Of a stretch of 64,000 bases of DNA, positions 1 through 9,734 are shown piece after piece. Position numbers and translations under genes: made by a program. The stretch comes from Murimonas intestini. GTDB lineage: Bacteria; Bacillota; Clostridia; Lachnospirales; Lachnospiraceae. Positions within the stretch are counted from its first letter, which is position 1. Every line of letters starts with the position of its first letter. The notes beneath the pieces were generated by a model. That model was not told where the DNA came from. It saw nothing but the letters and a program-made list of their open reading frames with translations, and made no database searches. The DNA lies in the NCBI GenBank assembly GCA_003148945.1, contig QGGY01000017.1, forward strand, positions 62,001 to 126,000. Direction: 5' to 3'.

Positions 1-452
1 ATGCAGACCTTGTGCCTGAAGTATATGACGGGGAGTCTCTTGGGGTGGCACTTGCCGGGAGATGTACCGGAAATGAGAGAATATTGATCCCAAGGGCTGC
101 GGCAGGAAACCAGGAACTTGTGAATGCGCTGGAAAAAGTCAGAGGTGTCAGGGTGGAGGACATTCCCACTTACGATACAGTATACGAAAAACAGGACTTT
201 ATCGATGAGCGGGCAGAATTTGAAAACGGCAGTATAGATTATGCAGTATTTACAAGTGCATCCACGGTCAGAGGCTTTGCAAAGGCAGTGGAAGGACTGG
301 ATTACAGTACAGTCAGTGCAGTCTGCATTGGAAAGCAGACCCAGGCTGCAGCCGCGGCACTGGGGATGAAGACATATGTGGCCAAACAGGCATCCATGGA
401 CAGTATTGTGGAGGCGCTTGAGAAGCTGGCAGCCCGGGACAGGACTGAATAA
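1..452 (+). CDS. hemD: Uroporphyrinogen-III synthase (HemD), 3' part; possibly the tail of a CobA-HemD fusion
   Basis: The frame is open at the left edge (first full codon at position 3) and ends in TAA at 450-452, so only about the last 150 residues are present. The fragment has the HemD pattern: an IPRAAAGNQELVNAL segment, then VFTSASTVRGF and CIGKQTQAAAAALG, which form the second half of the uroporphyrinogen-III synthase fold. HemD cyclises hydroxymethylbilane to uroporphyrinogen III, the branch point to siroheme, cobamides and haem. In Clostridia this domain is often fused to the CobA methyltransferase; that cannot be judged here because the 5' end is missing. hemB follows after 29 bp, in an apparent haem/corrinoid operon. 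Confidence 0.9.
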   Translation, partial: ADLVPEVYDGESLGVALAGRCTGNERILIPRAAAGNQELVNALEKVRGVRVEDIPTYDTVYEKQDFIDERAEFENGSIDYAVFTSASTVRGFAKAVEGLDYSTVSAVCIGKQTQAAAAALGMKTYVAKQASMDSIVEALEKLAARDRTE

Positions 453-481
453 GTGAGATAGAAGGGTGAGGAGGAAATAGG

Positions 482-1465
482 ATGGAAATGATAAAAAGAC
501 CAAGAAGGCTTCGGGGAGGGGAGACGATCAGGAGAATGGTCAGGGAGACAAGAGTCGATAAGGCTTCCCTGATGTATCCTGTTTTCGTAAAAGAAGGCAG
601 CAATATCATAGAAGAGATTCCTTCTATGCCGGGACAGTACCGCTACAGCATAGACAGATTATGCCGGAAACTGGATACTCTGTCTGATGCAGGGGTGAGC
701 AGTGTTATGCTCTTTGGCATCCCGGATCACAAGGATGAGGTGGGAAGCGGAGCGTATGCGTCCGATGGAATTGTTCAGAGAGCTCTCAGGGAGGCTAAAA
801 AGGAATTCCCTGACATGTACTATGTGACGGATGTCTGTATGTGTGAGTATACTTCCCACGGCCACTGCGGGGTGCTCTGCGGGCATGACGTGGATAATGA
901 TAAGACCTTAAAGCTGCTGGCTGATACGGCCCTCTCCCACGTGGAGGCAGGTGCAGATATGGTGGCGCCTTCCGATATGATGGACGGACGCATAGCAGCA
1001 ATCAGAACGAGACTGGACGGGGCAGGATTTACAAATATTCCTGTCATGTCATATGCGGTAAAATATGCATCTGCATTTTATGGGCCGTTCCGTGATGCAG
1101 CAGGCAGTGCGCCTTCTTTTGGGGACAGGAAGACCTACCAGATGGATTTCCACAACAGCAGGGAAGGAATCAAAGAGGCGCTTCTGGATGTAGAAGAAGG
1201 GGCTGATATTATTATGGTCAAGCCTGCCATGTCATATCTGGATATGGTGGCAAAGGTAAAGGAAGCGGTGAACGTGCCTGTTGCCAGCTACAGTGTCAGC
1301 GGCGAGTACGCCATGGTAAAGGCTGCCGCAAAGATGGACTGGGTAGATGAGGAAAGGATCATGTGCGAGATGGCAGCCAGCGCCTACCGCGCAGGAAGCG
1401 ATATCTATATCACATATTTTGCAGAAGAGCTGGCAAAGTGTATGGATGAAGGAAGGATAGGCTAA
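482..1465 (+). CDS. hemB: Porphobilinogen synthase (delta-aminolevulinic acid dehydratase)
   Basis: The 327-residue product has normal HemB length. It condenses two 5-aminolevulinate molecules into porphobilinogen in the cytoplasm. Visible signatures are the metal-binding stretch DVCMCEYTSHGHCG, whose cysteines are the ligands of zinc-type enzymes, and the two active-site lysine regions MSYAVKYASAFYGPFRDA and IIMVKPAMSYLD. The ATG at 482 follows a strong GAGGAGG site. An ATG two codons downstream is possible but less well spaced. The stop codon overlaps the hemL start by one base, implying translational coupling within hemD-hemB-hemL. Confidence 0.97.
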   Translation: MEMIKRPRRLRGGETIRRMVRETRVDKASLMYPVFVKEGSNIIEEIPSMPGQYRYSIDRLCRKLDTLSDAGVSSVMLFGIPDHKDEVGSGAYASDGIVQRALREAKKEFPDMYYVTDVCMCEYTSHGHCGVLCGHDVDNDKTLKLLADTALSHVEAGADMVAPSDMMDGRIAAIRTRLDGAGFTNIPVMSYAVKYASAFYGPFRDAAGSAPSFGDRKTYQMDFHNSREGIKEALLDVEEGADIIMVKPAMSYLDMVAKVKEAVNVPVASYSVSGEYAMVKAAAKMDWVDEERIMCEMAASAYRAGSDIYITYFAEELAKCMDEGRIG

Positions 1466-2733
1466 TGACAAGATCAGAATCACTTTTTAAAGAAGCAGTT
1501 AACTATATCCCGGGGGGCGTTAACAGCCCAGTCAGGGCGTTTGGCTCTGTGGGGATGTCTCCCAGGTTTATAGAGAAGGCGGACGGTGCCTATATTTATG
1601 ATGCAGACGGAAACAGATATGTGGATTTTATCTGCTCCTGGGGACCTATGATATTAGGGCATAATGATGAGCGCATCAGAGAAAGTGTGATAAAGGCATG
1701 TGAAAACGGACTGAGCTTTGGCGCTGCCACTGAGAAAGAAGTGGAGATGGCAAAGCTGATCTGCAGTATAGTGCCGTCTGTCGAGATGGTGCGTATGGTG
1801 AATTCCGGAACAGAAGCCGTAATGAGCGCTGTGCGTGCCGCAAGAGGTTATACAGGAAGGAATAAAATAATTAAGTTTATGGGCTGTTACCATGGACATT
1901 CAGACGCTATGCTTGTAAAGGCCGGTTCAGGAGTAATGACAAGCGGCCTGCCCGACAGTGCAGGAGTGCCTGCAGGGTGCACAGCAGATACGCTTTCAGC
2001 AGTCTACAATGACCTGGAAAGCGTGCAGGAACTTTTTAACCAGTTTGGGGAAGAGATAGCCGCGGTCATAGTAGAGCCTGTAGGCGCCAATATGGGTGTG
2101 GTTCCTCCGGCGCCCGGTTTTCTGGAGGGCCTGCGCAGGCTGTGTACGGAGAATAAGAGTGTTCTTATTTTTGATGAGGTTATTACCGGCTTCAGGCTTG
2201 GGATAGACGGCGCCCAGGGCTACTATCAGGTACAGGCGGATCTGACCACATTCGGAAAAATCATAGGTGCAGGCATGCCTGTGGGCGCGTATGGCGGGAA
2301 GAAAGAGATTATGGAAATGGTGGCCCCGGCAGGGCCGGTCTATCAGGCGGGGACACTGAGCGGTAATCCTGTGGCTATGGCGGCAGGATATACCCAGCTT
2401 ACCATACTGAAAGAAAATCCCGGGTTTTATACAGAACTGAATGCAAAAGGTGATGCGTTCTACGGTGAAATAGCAAAGATACTCAAAGAGAAAGGACTGC
2501 CGTACCAGATGAACCATGCAGGTTCCCTGGGATGTATCTTCTTTACAGAGGAGCCGGTGGTGAACTATGCATCAGCCAAGACTTCTGATACAGCCAAATA
2601 CGCAGAATATTTCAGATATATGCTTGACGGCGGAGTAAATCTGGCACCGTCACAGTTTGAAGCTATGTTCCTCTCAGCGGCGCATGGCCAAAGGGAGATG
2701 GAAGTATATCTGGAGCTTTTGAGAAAGGCCTGA
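1465..2733 (+). CDS. hemL: Glutamate-1-semialdehyde 2,1-aminomutase
   Basis: The product has 422 residues, the usual GSA-aminomutase length. It is a class-III PLP aminotransferase converting glutamate-1-semialdehyde to 5-aminolevulinate, the last step of the C5 pathway. The N-terminal PGGVNSPVRAF signature, the MVNSGTEAVMSAVRAARG cofactor region, FDEVITGFR and the PLP lysine in TTFGKIIGAGMPVGAYGG are all present. Its ATG overlaps the hemB stop (TAATG). The operon appears to end here, at the intrinsic terminator about 40 bp downstream. Upstream C5 genes such as hemA are not in view. Confidence 0.97.
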   Translation: MTRSESLFKEAVNYIPGGVNSPVRAFGSVGMSPRFIEKADGAYIYDADGNRYVDFICSWGPMILGHNDERIRESVIKACENGLSFGAATEKEVEMAKLICSIVPSVEMVRMVNSGTEAVMSAVRAARGYTGRNKIIKFMGCYHGHSDAMLVKAGSGVMTSGLPDSAGVPAGCTADTLSAVYNDLESVQELFNQFGEEIAAVIVEPVGANMGVVPPAPGFLEGLRRLCTENKSVLIFDEVITGFRLGIDGAQGYYQVQADLTTFGKIIGAGMPVGAYGGKKEIMEMVAPAGPVYQAGTLSGNPVAMAAGYTQLTILKENPGFYTELNAKGDAFYGEIAKILKEKGLPYQMNHAGSLGCIFFTEEPVVNYASAKTSDTAKYAEYFRYMLDGGVNLAPSQFEAMFLSAAHGQREMEVYLELLRKA

Positions 2734-2770
2734 CAGAAAGAGAGATAAGCAAAAAAATAATATATTTTGT

Positions 2771-2808
2771 AAAAGCACAGACGAATGGATTGAACGTCTG
2801 TGCTTTTT
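2771..2808 (+). terminator. Rho-independent terminator after hemL
   Basis: AAAAGCACAGACG at 2771-2783 pairs with CGTCTGTGCTTTT ending near 2807, with a short loop and a T tract in the right arm. It closes the hemD-hemB-hemL operon. Confidence 0.85.
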
Positions 2809-2889
2809 GGCATTTTATGCTATATGCTTTTTGTATATTCTTTGCCGGAAATTAAATATAAGTTAGAGATATTTCCCTTACATTTACCA

Positions 2890-2937
2890 TTGACTCTAAC
2901 GCATATATGGAGTAAAATGAAAAAGAACATTCGTTCT
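2890..2937 (+). promoter_or_regulatory. Candidate SOS-controlled promoter with LexA-like box
   Basis: A TTGACT -35 (2890-2895) and TAAAAT -10 (2913-2918) are separated by 17 bp. Immediately after, at the expected start point, lies AGAACATTCGTTCT (2924-2937), a perfect GAAC-N4-GTTC dyad like the Gram-positive LexA/DinR box. uvrB-uvrA, a classical SOS target, begins 523 bp downstream, and no better uvrB promoter was seen closer in. Whether this promoter serves uvrBA or the decayed gene directly behind it is inference. Confidence 0.5.
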
Positions 2938-2943
2938 TTGGAC

Positions 2944-3134
2944 GCTATCATTACGAATCGCAGAGCAGTGGTATGGCTGACCCAAAAGTCGATTGCTCAA
3001 CTTTTTGATGTAGAACATAGTAAAGTTTAATTTGTGCATATTTTGCACAAGTTGCAGATAATGGAAAAATATATCAATATAAATTTTATTCTTTATCAGT
3101 AATTATTGTTGTGCGTTACCGGGCAAATTTTTGA
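2944..3134 (+). pseudogene. Decayed RhuM-family gene fragment
   Basis: In one frame the translation AVVWLTQKSIAQLFDVEHSKV matches the N-terminal helix-turn-helix-like stretch of RhuM/virulence-type proteins (TVWLTQ..IAELFGV). After a stop near 3030, a different frame continues from 3042 with FAQVADNGKIYQYKFYSLS, matching the next conserved block of the same family (..DGK.Y...YYNLD.IISVGYR), and stops at 3132-3134. The intervening residues and the whole C-terminal half are missing. I see a remnant of a laterally acquired gene. There is no intact start, and the match is by eye. Confidence 0.5.
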
Positions 3135-3205
3135 TGAGGATTATTTTGACTATCGTAGCTTTGCTGGTATTAGTGGTAACATTTATAACAGTGTGAATAG
3201 TGAAA

Positions 3206-3237
3206 ATGAATTCGCTACACGTGTGTAGCGAATTCAT
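3206..3237. repeat. Near-perfect palindrome, 15-bp arms with 2-bp centre
   Basis: ATGAATTCGCTACAC at 3206-3220 is the exact reverse complement of 3223-3237, separated only by GT. No T tract follows on either side, so it is not a typical terminator. It lies between the RhuM-like remnant and uvrB. The rest of 3238-3459 holds no gene I can support. Confidence 0.75.
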
Positions 3238-3459
3238 GTGGAGGTCTTATGAATGAAAAAAAGAATTGATAAAAAATCTTATAGGATGCTATTTTCTATT
3301 GTTAAGTCGTAAGTGATATTGTTTTATCAGCAGCTAAATTCTGAAATTCGAAAGTATACCTGTTAGGCAGCTGTTCGAATACCTGATTTCAAAGATTTCA
3401 CGAATTTCTGCCTGATAGACATAGTTTTTATTGGTTCATCAAGGAGGTAAAAACACATT

Positions 3460-5448
3460 ATGGAGTTCAAATTACACAGCGAATATAAACCTACCGGCGA
3501 CCAGCCGCAGGCTATCAAAGCTCTTGTAAAAGGTTTCAAGGAAGGCAACCAATGCGAGACTTTACTAGGCGTCACAGGCTCCGGCAAGACCTTCACCATG
3601 GCTAACGTGATCCAGCAGTTACAGAAGCCGACCCTCATCATCGCCCACAACAAAACGTTGGCGGCCCAGCTATACGGAGAATTTAAAGAATTTTTCCCCA
3701 ACAACGCTGTGGAATACTTTGTCTCGTATTATGATTACTATCAGCCGGAGGCCTACGTGCCTTCGTCTGACACATATATAGCCAAGGATTCTGCCATAAA
3801 TGATGAGATTGATAAATTACGTCTGTCTGCCACCACGGCACTGGCAGAACGTGAGGATGTCATCATCGTGGCCAGTGTTTCCTGTATCTATGGCCTGGGC
3901 AGCCCTGTGGATTATAAAAACATGGTTATTTCCCTCCGGCCTGGTATGGAAAGGGACAGGGACGAGGTGGCCCGCAGGCTTATAGATATCCAGTATGACA
4001 GAAATGATATGGATTTCCACAGGGGAACCTTCAGGGTCAGAGGGGATGTACTTGAGGTGTTTCCGGCAGAGGCTACAGATACTGCCGTGAGGATAGAATT
4101 CTTTGGGGATGAGATCGACAGGATCACCCAGATCGATCCGCTGACAGGAGAAATAAAATGTGCCCTTGAGCATATCGCGATTTTTCCGGCTTCCCACTAT
4201 GTGGTGCCCATGGAGAAGATCCTGGAGGCTACAAAGAATATCGAGGCAGAGCTGAAAGAACGTATCGCTTATTTTAAAAGCGAAGATAAGCTTATTGAGG
4301 CCCAGAGGATATCAGAGAGGACGAATTTTGATATTGAGATGATGAGGGAGACAGGTTTTTGTTCCGGCATCGAGAATTATTCAAGACATCTCTCAGGACT
4401 GGAGCCGGGGGCATCACCCCACACACTGATTGATTATTTTCCTGATGATTTTCTGATCATTGTGGATGAATCCCATAAGACCATACCTCAAATCAGAGGT
4501 ATGTACGCCGGTGACCAGTCCAGAAAATCCACATTGGTGGATTATGGATTCCGGCTTCCGTCTGCAAAGGATAACAGACCGCTCAACTTCCAGGAATTTG
4601 AGAGCAAGATCGATCAGATCATGTTTGTATCTGCCACGCCCGGAGTATACGAGGAAGAGCATGAGATGCTGCGTGCAGAACAGATCATCAGGCCGACGGG
4701 CCTGCTGGACCCCAAGGTGGAAGTTCGTCCGGTAGAAGGCCAGATTGATGACCTTGTAGGTGAAGTGTATAAGGAAATCGCCAAAAAGAACAAGATCCTC
4801 ATTACCACCCTCACCAAGAGAATGGCAGAAGACCTCACCGACTATATGAGAGAGATAGGAATCAGGGTGAAGTACCTGCACTCAGATATTGATACACTTG
4901 AGAGGACGGAGATCATCCGTGATATGCGGCTCGATGTCTTTGATGTGCTGGTAGGCATCAACCTTCTGAGGGAGGGGCTGGATATACCTGAGATCACTCT
5001 TGTTGCCATATTGGATGCGGATAAAGAGGGATTCTTAAGATCTGAGATATCACTTATCCAGACAATAGGCCGTGCCGCCAGGAATTCGGACGGTCATGTT
5101 ATCATGTATGCCGATGTGATGACTGATTCTATGAGGATGGCCATTGAGGAGACGGAGAGAAGAAGGGCTATCCAGGAAAAATATAATGAAGAGCATGGCA
5201 TTACGCCCCAGACGATAAAGAAAGCCGTCAGGGACCTGATCAGCATTTCCAGGGAAGTTGCAAAGGAAGAGATGGAATTTGAAAAGGATCCTGAATCTAT
5301 GAGCAGGGAAGAACTGGAAAAACTGATCGGTGAGGTTCAGAAGAAGATGAAGAAGGCAGCGGCAGAGCTTGATTTTGAATCAGCGGCAGAGCTGCGTGAC
5401 AAGATGATAACGCTGAAGAAGCAGTTGCAGGAGATTGATGAAGGATGA
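3460..5448 (+). CDS. uvrB: Excinuclease ABC subunit B
   Basis: The 662-residue product is the standard UvrB length. It is the damage-verifying helicase-like subunit of nucleotide excision repair. In order it shows Walker [15 protein letters not shown] near residue 35, the damage-inserting beta-hairpin region [17 protein letters not shown], the DEAD-like VDESHKT, helicase motifs V/VI ([17 protein letters not shown]) and a C-terminal UVR domain that contacts UvrC and UvrA. The ATG at 3460 is preceded by AAGGAGG. Its stop overlaps uvrA by 4 bases (ATGA), so the two are co-translated. A LexA-like box lies far upstream at 2924. Confidence 0.98.
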   Translation: MEFKLHSEYKPTGDQPQAIKALVKGFKEGNQCETLLGVTGSGKTFTMANVIQQLQKPTLIIAHNKTLAAQLYGEFKEFFPNNAVEYFVSYYDYYQPEAYVPSSDTYIAKDSAINDEIDKLRLSATTALAEREDVIIVASVSCIYGLGSPVDYKNMVISLRPGMERDRDEVARRLIDIQYDRNDMDFHRGTFRVRGDVLEVFPAEATDTAVRIEFFGDEIDRITQIDPLTGEIKCALEHIAIFPASHYVVPMEKILEATKNIEAELKERIAYFKSEDKLIEAQRISERTNFDIEMMRETGFCSGIENYSRHLSGLEPGASPHTLIDYFPDDFLIIVDESHKTIPQIRGMYAGDQSRKSTLVDYGFRLPSAKDNRPLNFQEFESKIDQIMFVSATPGVYEEEHEMLRAEQIIRPTGLLDPKVEVRPVEGQIDDLVGEVYKEIAKKNKILITTLTKRMAEDLTDYMREIGIRVKYLHSDIDTLERTEIIRDMRLDVFDVLVGINLLREGLDIPEITLVAILDADKEGFLRSEISLIQTIGRAARNSDGHVIMYADVMTDSMRMAIEETERRRAIQEKYNEEHGITPQTIKKAVRDLISISREVAKEEMEFEKDPESMSREELEKLIGEVQKKMKKAAAELDFESAAELRDKMITLKKQLQEIDEG

Positions 5449-8288
5449 CAACGAAAACGAACGAGAAGCAATATATAAAGATAAGAGGTGCCAATGAGCA
5501 CAATCTGAAAAACATTGACCTGAATATCCCAAGAAATGAGTTTGTAGTTCTGACAGGACTCTCAGGATCAGGAAAATCCTCACTGGCATTTGATACTATT
5601 TATGCGGAAGGACAGAGACGCTATATGGAGTCCCTGTCCTCATATGCGAGGCAGTTTCTAGGACAGATGGAAAAACCGGATGTGGAGAGCATAGAGGGGC
5701 TGCCGCCCGCCATTTCCATAGACCAGAAATCTACAAACAGGAATCCCAGGTCTACAGTCGGGACTGTGACGGAGATATATGATTATTTCAGGCTGCTATA
5801 TGCGAGAATCGGTATCCCCCACTGTCCAAAGTGCGGCAAAGAGATAAAAAAACAGACTGTAGACCAGATGGTAGACCATGTCATGACACTTCCGGAGAAG
5901 ACAAGGATCCAGCTACTTGCGCCTGTAGTCAGAGGGCGTAAGGGAGAGCATGTAAAGCTCTTTGATCAGGCTAAGAGAAGCGGTTATGTGAGAGTTCAGG
6001 TGGACGGAAGTACGTATGACCTGTCTGAAGAGATAAAGCTGGATAAAAATAAAAAGCATAATATTGAAATTGTTGTGGACCGTCTTGTAGTCAGGCCCGG
6101 GATTGAAAAGCGTCTTACAGATTCCCTGGAAAATGTCCTGAACCTGGCGGAAGGCCTGGCGATCGTGGATGTACAGGGCGGGGAACCTCTCAGGTTCAGC
6201 CAGAGCTTCTCTTGTCCGGACTGTGGGATCAGCGTGGATGAGATAGAGCCAAGAAGCTTTTCCTTTAATAATCCTTTTGGAGCGTGTCCTGACTGCTTTG
6301 GACTGGGCTACAAGATGGAATTTGATGAAGAACTGATGATACCTGATAAGACTCTCAGCATCAATGACGGGGCAATAGCAGTCATGGGATGGCAGTCATG
6401 TACGGACAAGGGAAGCTTCACAAGAGCTATCCTGGATGCTCTGGCCAAGGAATATAAATTTGATCTGAGCACTCCTTATGACCAGCTGCCTGAGAAAATA
6501 AGGGACATGCTCATCCACGGAACAGGAGGCCGGGAGGTTAAGGTCCACTACAGAGGCCAGAGAGGTGAAGGTGTCTATGATGTAGCCTTTGAAGGCCTGA
6601 TAAAGAATGTGGAGAGGCGGTACAGGGAGACAGGCTCCGAGTCCATGAAGCAGGAGTATGAGGCATTCATGCGGATCACACCCTGTAAGACATGCCATGG
6701 GCAGAGACTGAAAAAGGAAGCCCTGGCAGTCACAATCGCTGATAAAAATATTTATGAGATAACATCTATGTCCATAGCTAAGCTCCAGAAATTCCTGAAT
6801 GAGCTTGTTCTGACGGACCACCAGGAGATGATAGGTCATCAGATCCTGAAGGAAATACGGGCCAGGATAGGATTTTTGATGGATGTGGGGCTTGAGTACC
6901 TGACATTGTCAAGGGCGACGGGAAGCCTTTCAGGCGGTGAAGCCCAGAGAATACGTCTTGCCACACAGATTGGATCGGGCCTGGTTGGTGTTGCCTATAT
7001 CCTGGATGAGCCGAGTATCGGACTTCATCAGAGAGATAATGACAAGCTTCTCAGAACTCTGGACAATCTCCGTGACCTGGGAAACACGCTGATCGTTGTG
7101 GAGCACGATGAGGATACTATGTTTGCAGCTGACTATATCGTAGATATTGGTCCCGGAGCAGGGGAACACGGCGGTGAAGTGATAGCAGCAGGAACGGCTG
7201 AGCAGATTATGGCTAATGAGAAGTCTGTCACAGGAGCATATCTGAGCGGCAGGATAAAAATACCTGTACCGGAGGTAAGAAAGAAGCCGACAGGATTCCT
7301 GCATGTAAAAGGCGCAGCAGAAAACAACCTGAAAAATATTGATGTGGATTTCCCTCTGGGAGTAATGACATGTGTGACAGGTGTCTCCGGCTCAGGAAAG
7401 AGTTCGCTTGTAAACGAGATCCTGTATAAGTATCTTGCAAAGAAACTGAACAGAGCCAGGGTGATACCGGGAAAACATAAGGCCATAGAAGGAATCGAAC
7501 AGCTGGACAAGGTAATAGATATTGACCAGTCTCCCATTGGGCGCACACCCAGATCCAATCCCGCCACTTATACCGGCGTGTTTGACCAGATACGTGATCT
7601 TTTCGCATCTACTGCAGATGCAAAGGCGAAAGGATATAAGAAAGGGCGTTTCAGTTTTAATGTAAAGGGCGGAAGATGTGAAGCCTGCAGCGGTGACGGG
7701 ATCCTTAAGATAGAGATGCATTTCCTGCCGGACGTGTATGTTCCCTGTGAAGTATGCGGCGGCAAACGGTATAACAGAGAGACTCTGGAGGTTAAATATA
7801 AAGGTAAGAGCATATATGATGTATTGGATATGACTGTGGAGGAAGCAGTTACCTTTTTTGAAAATGTACCTTCTATTCGCAGGAAAATAGAGACACTGTA
7901 TGATGTGGGGCTGTCATACATCAAGCTGGGTCAGCCGTCCACCACACTTTCAGGGGGAGAGGCACAGAGGATCAAGCTGGCTACAGAACTGAGCAGGCGC
8001 AGTACAGGAAAGACTATCTACATCCTGGATGAACCGACCACAGGCCTTCATTTTGCCGATGTCCATAAGCTGATAGAGATCCTTCAGAGACTGGCGGAGG
8101 GCGGCAATACAGTAGTGGTGATCGAGCATAATCTGGATGTTATAAAAACAGCAGATTATATAATAGACATCGGTCCGGAGGGCGGTGACAGAGGCGGCAC
8201 GATAGTAGCTACAGGAACCCCTGAGGAGGTGGCGGAGAATCCTGCGTCCTATACAGGAAAATATGTAAAAAAATATTTAAAAAAGTAA
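5445..8288 (+). CDS. uvrA: Excinuclease ABC subunit A
   Basis: The 947-residue product is full length for UvrA, the dimeric DNA-damage sensor ATPase that loads UvrB. It has two ABC cassettes: Walker [15 protein letters not shown] with signature [14 protein letters not shown], and Walker [15 protein letters not shown] with signature [14 protein letters not shown]. Zinc modules are visible as CPKCGKE, a CPDCGIS..CPDCFG pair and [16 protein letters not shown]. The start overlaps the uvrB stop. The 447-bp gap downstream carries hairpins and the mreB promoter. Confidence 0.98.
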   Translation: MTTKTNEKQYIKIRGANEHNLKNIDLNIPRNEFVVLTGLSGSGKSSLAFDTIYAEGQRRYMESLSSYARQFLGQMEKPDVESIEGLPPAISIDQKSTNRNPRSTVGTVTEIYDYFRLLYARIGIPHCPKCGKEIKKQTVDQMVDHVMTLPEKTRIQLLAPVVRGRKGEHVKLFDQAKRSGYVRVQVDGSTYDLSEEIKLDKNKKHNIEIVVDRLVVRPGIEKRLTDSLENVLNLAEGLAIVDVQGGEPLRFSQSFSCPDCGISVDEIEPRSFSFNNPFGACPDCFGLGYKMEFDEELMIPDKTLSINDGAIAVMGWQSCTDKGSFTRAILDALAKEYKFDLSTPYDQLPEKIRDMLIHGTGGREVKVHYRGQRGEGVYDVAFEGLIKNVERRYRETGSESMKQEYEAFMRITPCKTCHGQRLKKEALAVTIADKNIYEITSMSIAKLQKFLNELVLTDHQEMIGHQILKEIRARIGFLMDVGLEYLTLSRATGSLSGGEAQRIRLATQIGSGLVGVAYILDEPSIGLHQRDNDKLLRTLDNLRDLGNTLIVVEHDEDTMFAADYIVDIGPGAGEHGGEVIAAGTAEQIMANEKSVTGAYLSGRIKIPVPEVRKKPTGFLHVKGAAENNLKNIDVDFPLGVMTCVTGVSGSGKSSLVNEILYKYLAKKLNRARVIPGKHKAIEGIEQLDKVIDIDQSPIGRTPRSNPATYTGVFDQIRDLFASTADAKAKGYKKGRFSFNVKGGRCEACSGDGILKIEMHFLPDVYVPCEVCGGKRYNRETLEVKYKGKSIYDVLDMTVEEAVTFFENVPSIRRKIETLYDVGLSYIKLGQPSTTLSGGEAQRIKLATELSRRSTGKTIYILDEPTTGLHFADVHKLIEILQRLAEGGNTVVVIEHNLDVIKTADYIIDIGPEGGDRGGTIVATGTPEEVAENPASYTGKYVKKYLKK

Positions 8289-8355
8289 TATGGGACAGAG
8301 GTTCCAATTCAGGAGTAAAGGGAACTTAAAGGAATAAAAGAATAGGAAAGTATAC

Positions 8356-8522
8356 AAGAAGCGTAAGAATCAGCATTGCCGGACTTACGCTTCTTATATA
8401 TTATAATGTATAGATATGATACAAAGTAAGAAGGGCCTCGGCTGCGCCGGGCCCTTCTCAAAGGAAAGAGAAAAAATTAAATATTTGAGGGAGTACTTCG
8501 CAGCGTGTGGGGGCTGCGAAGT
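8356..8522. other. Three successive strong hairpins in the uvrA-mreB gap
   Basis: Hairpin 1 pairs AAGAAGCGTAAG (8356-8367) with CTTACGCTTCTT (8384-8395). Hairpin 2 pairs AGAAGGGCC (8429-8437) with GGCCCTTCT (8450-8458) and has a nested CGGC/GCCG inner stem. Hairpin 3 pairs ACTTCGCAGC (8495-8504) with GCTGCGAAGT (8513-8522). None is followed by a real T tract. Hairpin 1 may still end uvrBA transcription, but the row of three suggests structured RNA or a binding region. All lie upstream of the likely mreB promoter. Confidence 0.6.
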
Positions 8523-8663
8523 GTGAGTTATGAAATATATTAGCTGTTTGCTAATATGACTATAGTATAAGATATAAATGTGATTAAAATATGTACTGAT
8601 TATTAAGAAAGTATGAAAATACGAAAAAAAATATTATTTAAGGGAGAAAATGGACAAAACTAC

Positions 8664-8692
8664 TTTTCATTTATGACGGTGTTGTATATAAT
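8664..8692 (+). promoter_or_regulatory. Promoter for mreB-recD2-comF
   Basis: TTTTCA at 8664-8669 and a consensus TATAAT at 8687-8692 are 17 bp apart. The site is 44 bp before the mreB start, which has its own GAGAGGGG ribosome binding site. The -35 is weak. Confidence 0.5.
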
Positions 8693-8735
8693 AAAAGCCA
8701 TATGGAACACTACCTTATAGAGAGGGGAATGAAAA

Positions 8736-9734
8736 ATGCCGTCAACAGATATAGGAATTGATTTAGGGACAGCCAGTATATTAGTCTATGTCAGAGGGAA
8801 AGGTGTAGTGTTAAAAGAGCCTTCTGTTGTAGCTTTTGATAGAGATAATAATAAAATTAAGGCGATCGGGGAAGAGGCTAGGCTTATGCTTGGCAGGACA
8901 CCCGGAAATGTGGTGGCGATCAGGCCGCTGAGAAAAGGTGTCATATCCGATTATACCGTCACTGAGAAAATGCTGAAGTACTTTATTCAGAAAGCTATAG
9001 GAAGAATGTCCTTCAGAAAACCACGCATCAGCGTATGTGTGCCGAGCAGTGTGACCGAAGTGGAAAAAAAGGCTGTAGAGGATGCTACCTACCAGGCAGG
9101 AGCCAGGGAGGTCTTTTTAATTGATGAGCCCCTTGCGGCAGCCATAGGTGCGGGGATCGATATCTCAAGGCCCTGCGGAAATATGATCGTGGATATAGGA
9201 GGGGGAACATGTGATGTAGCTGTGATCTCTCTGGACGGCATAGTGGTGAGTTCTTCCGTCAAGGTGGCTGGTGATGATTTCGACGATGCCATAATTAAAT
9301 ATGTAAGGAAAAAGCATAACCTTCTTATTGGAGAGAGGACTGCGGAGGATATTAAAATCAATATAGGCACTGCAGTCGAGAGGCCTGAGCAGAAAGTGAT
9401 GGAGGTAAAAGGACGTGATCTGATCACTGGTCTGCCTAAGACAGTGAGGGTGACATCAGAGGAGACAAGGGAAGCCCTGAAGGAAGCCACATCTCAGATA
9501 GTGGATGTGGTACACAGTGTGCTTGAGAGAACTCCGCCGGAGCTGGCTGCAGACGTAGTGGACAGGGGGATCGTACTCACAGGCGGCGGCGCTCTTCTGG
9601 GAGGCCTGGAAGAACTGATCGAGGCAAAGACGGGAATCAATACAGTGACTGCCGAAGACCCAATGGCAGCAGTTGCTATTGGCACAGGTAAGTTTGTGGA
9701 GCTGACTGCTTCCAATGGAAAGCTGGAAAACTAA
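8736..9734 (+). CDS. mreB: Rod-shape-determining protein, MreB/Mbl family actin homologue
   Basis: The 332-residue protein is a bacterial actin that organises the elongation machinery at the inner face of the membrane. It shows the actin-fold phosphate-1 loop DIGIDLGTASILVYVRGKG at the N-terminus, phosphate-2 VDIGGGTCDVAVISL in the middle and the adenosine motif LTGGGALLGGLEEL near the C-terminus, all at usual spacing. MreB and Mbl cannot be told apart by eye. The stop overlaps the recD2 start (TAATG), so the two are coupled. Confidence 0.92.
   Translation: MPSTDIGIDLGTASILVYVRGKGVVLKEPSVVAFDRDNNKIKAIGEEARLMLGRTPGNVVAIRPLRKGVISDYTVTEKMLKYFIQKAIGRMSFRKPRISVCVPSSVTEVEKKAVEDATYQAGAREVFLIDEPLAAAIGAGIDISRPCGNMIVDIGGGTCDVAVISLDGIVVSSSVKVAGDDFDDAIIKYVRKKHNLLIGERTAEDIKINIGTAVERPEQKVMEVKGRDLITGLPKTVRVTSEETREALKEATSQIVDVVHSVLERTPPELAADVVDRGIVLTGGGALLGGLEELIEAKTGINTVTAEDPMAAVAIGTGKFVELTASNGKLEN

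Noticed and set aside
2800..3030. Open frame of 76 codons after hemL
   Set aside because: It starts inside the terminator right arm, has no ribosome binding site, and only its last third matches a family (RhuM). It is kept only as part of a pseudogene.
3253..3312. 19-codon frame MKKRIDKKSYRMLF.. behind GGAGG
   Set aside because: It has a plausible ribosome binding site, but is too short, without similarity or context; not supportable as a gene.
3363..3704. Leftward frame overlapping the uvrB start
   Set aside because: Most of it is antisense to the conserved uvrB N-terminus; only its short tail lies in intergenic DNA.
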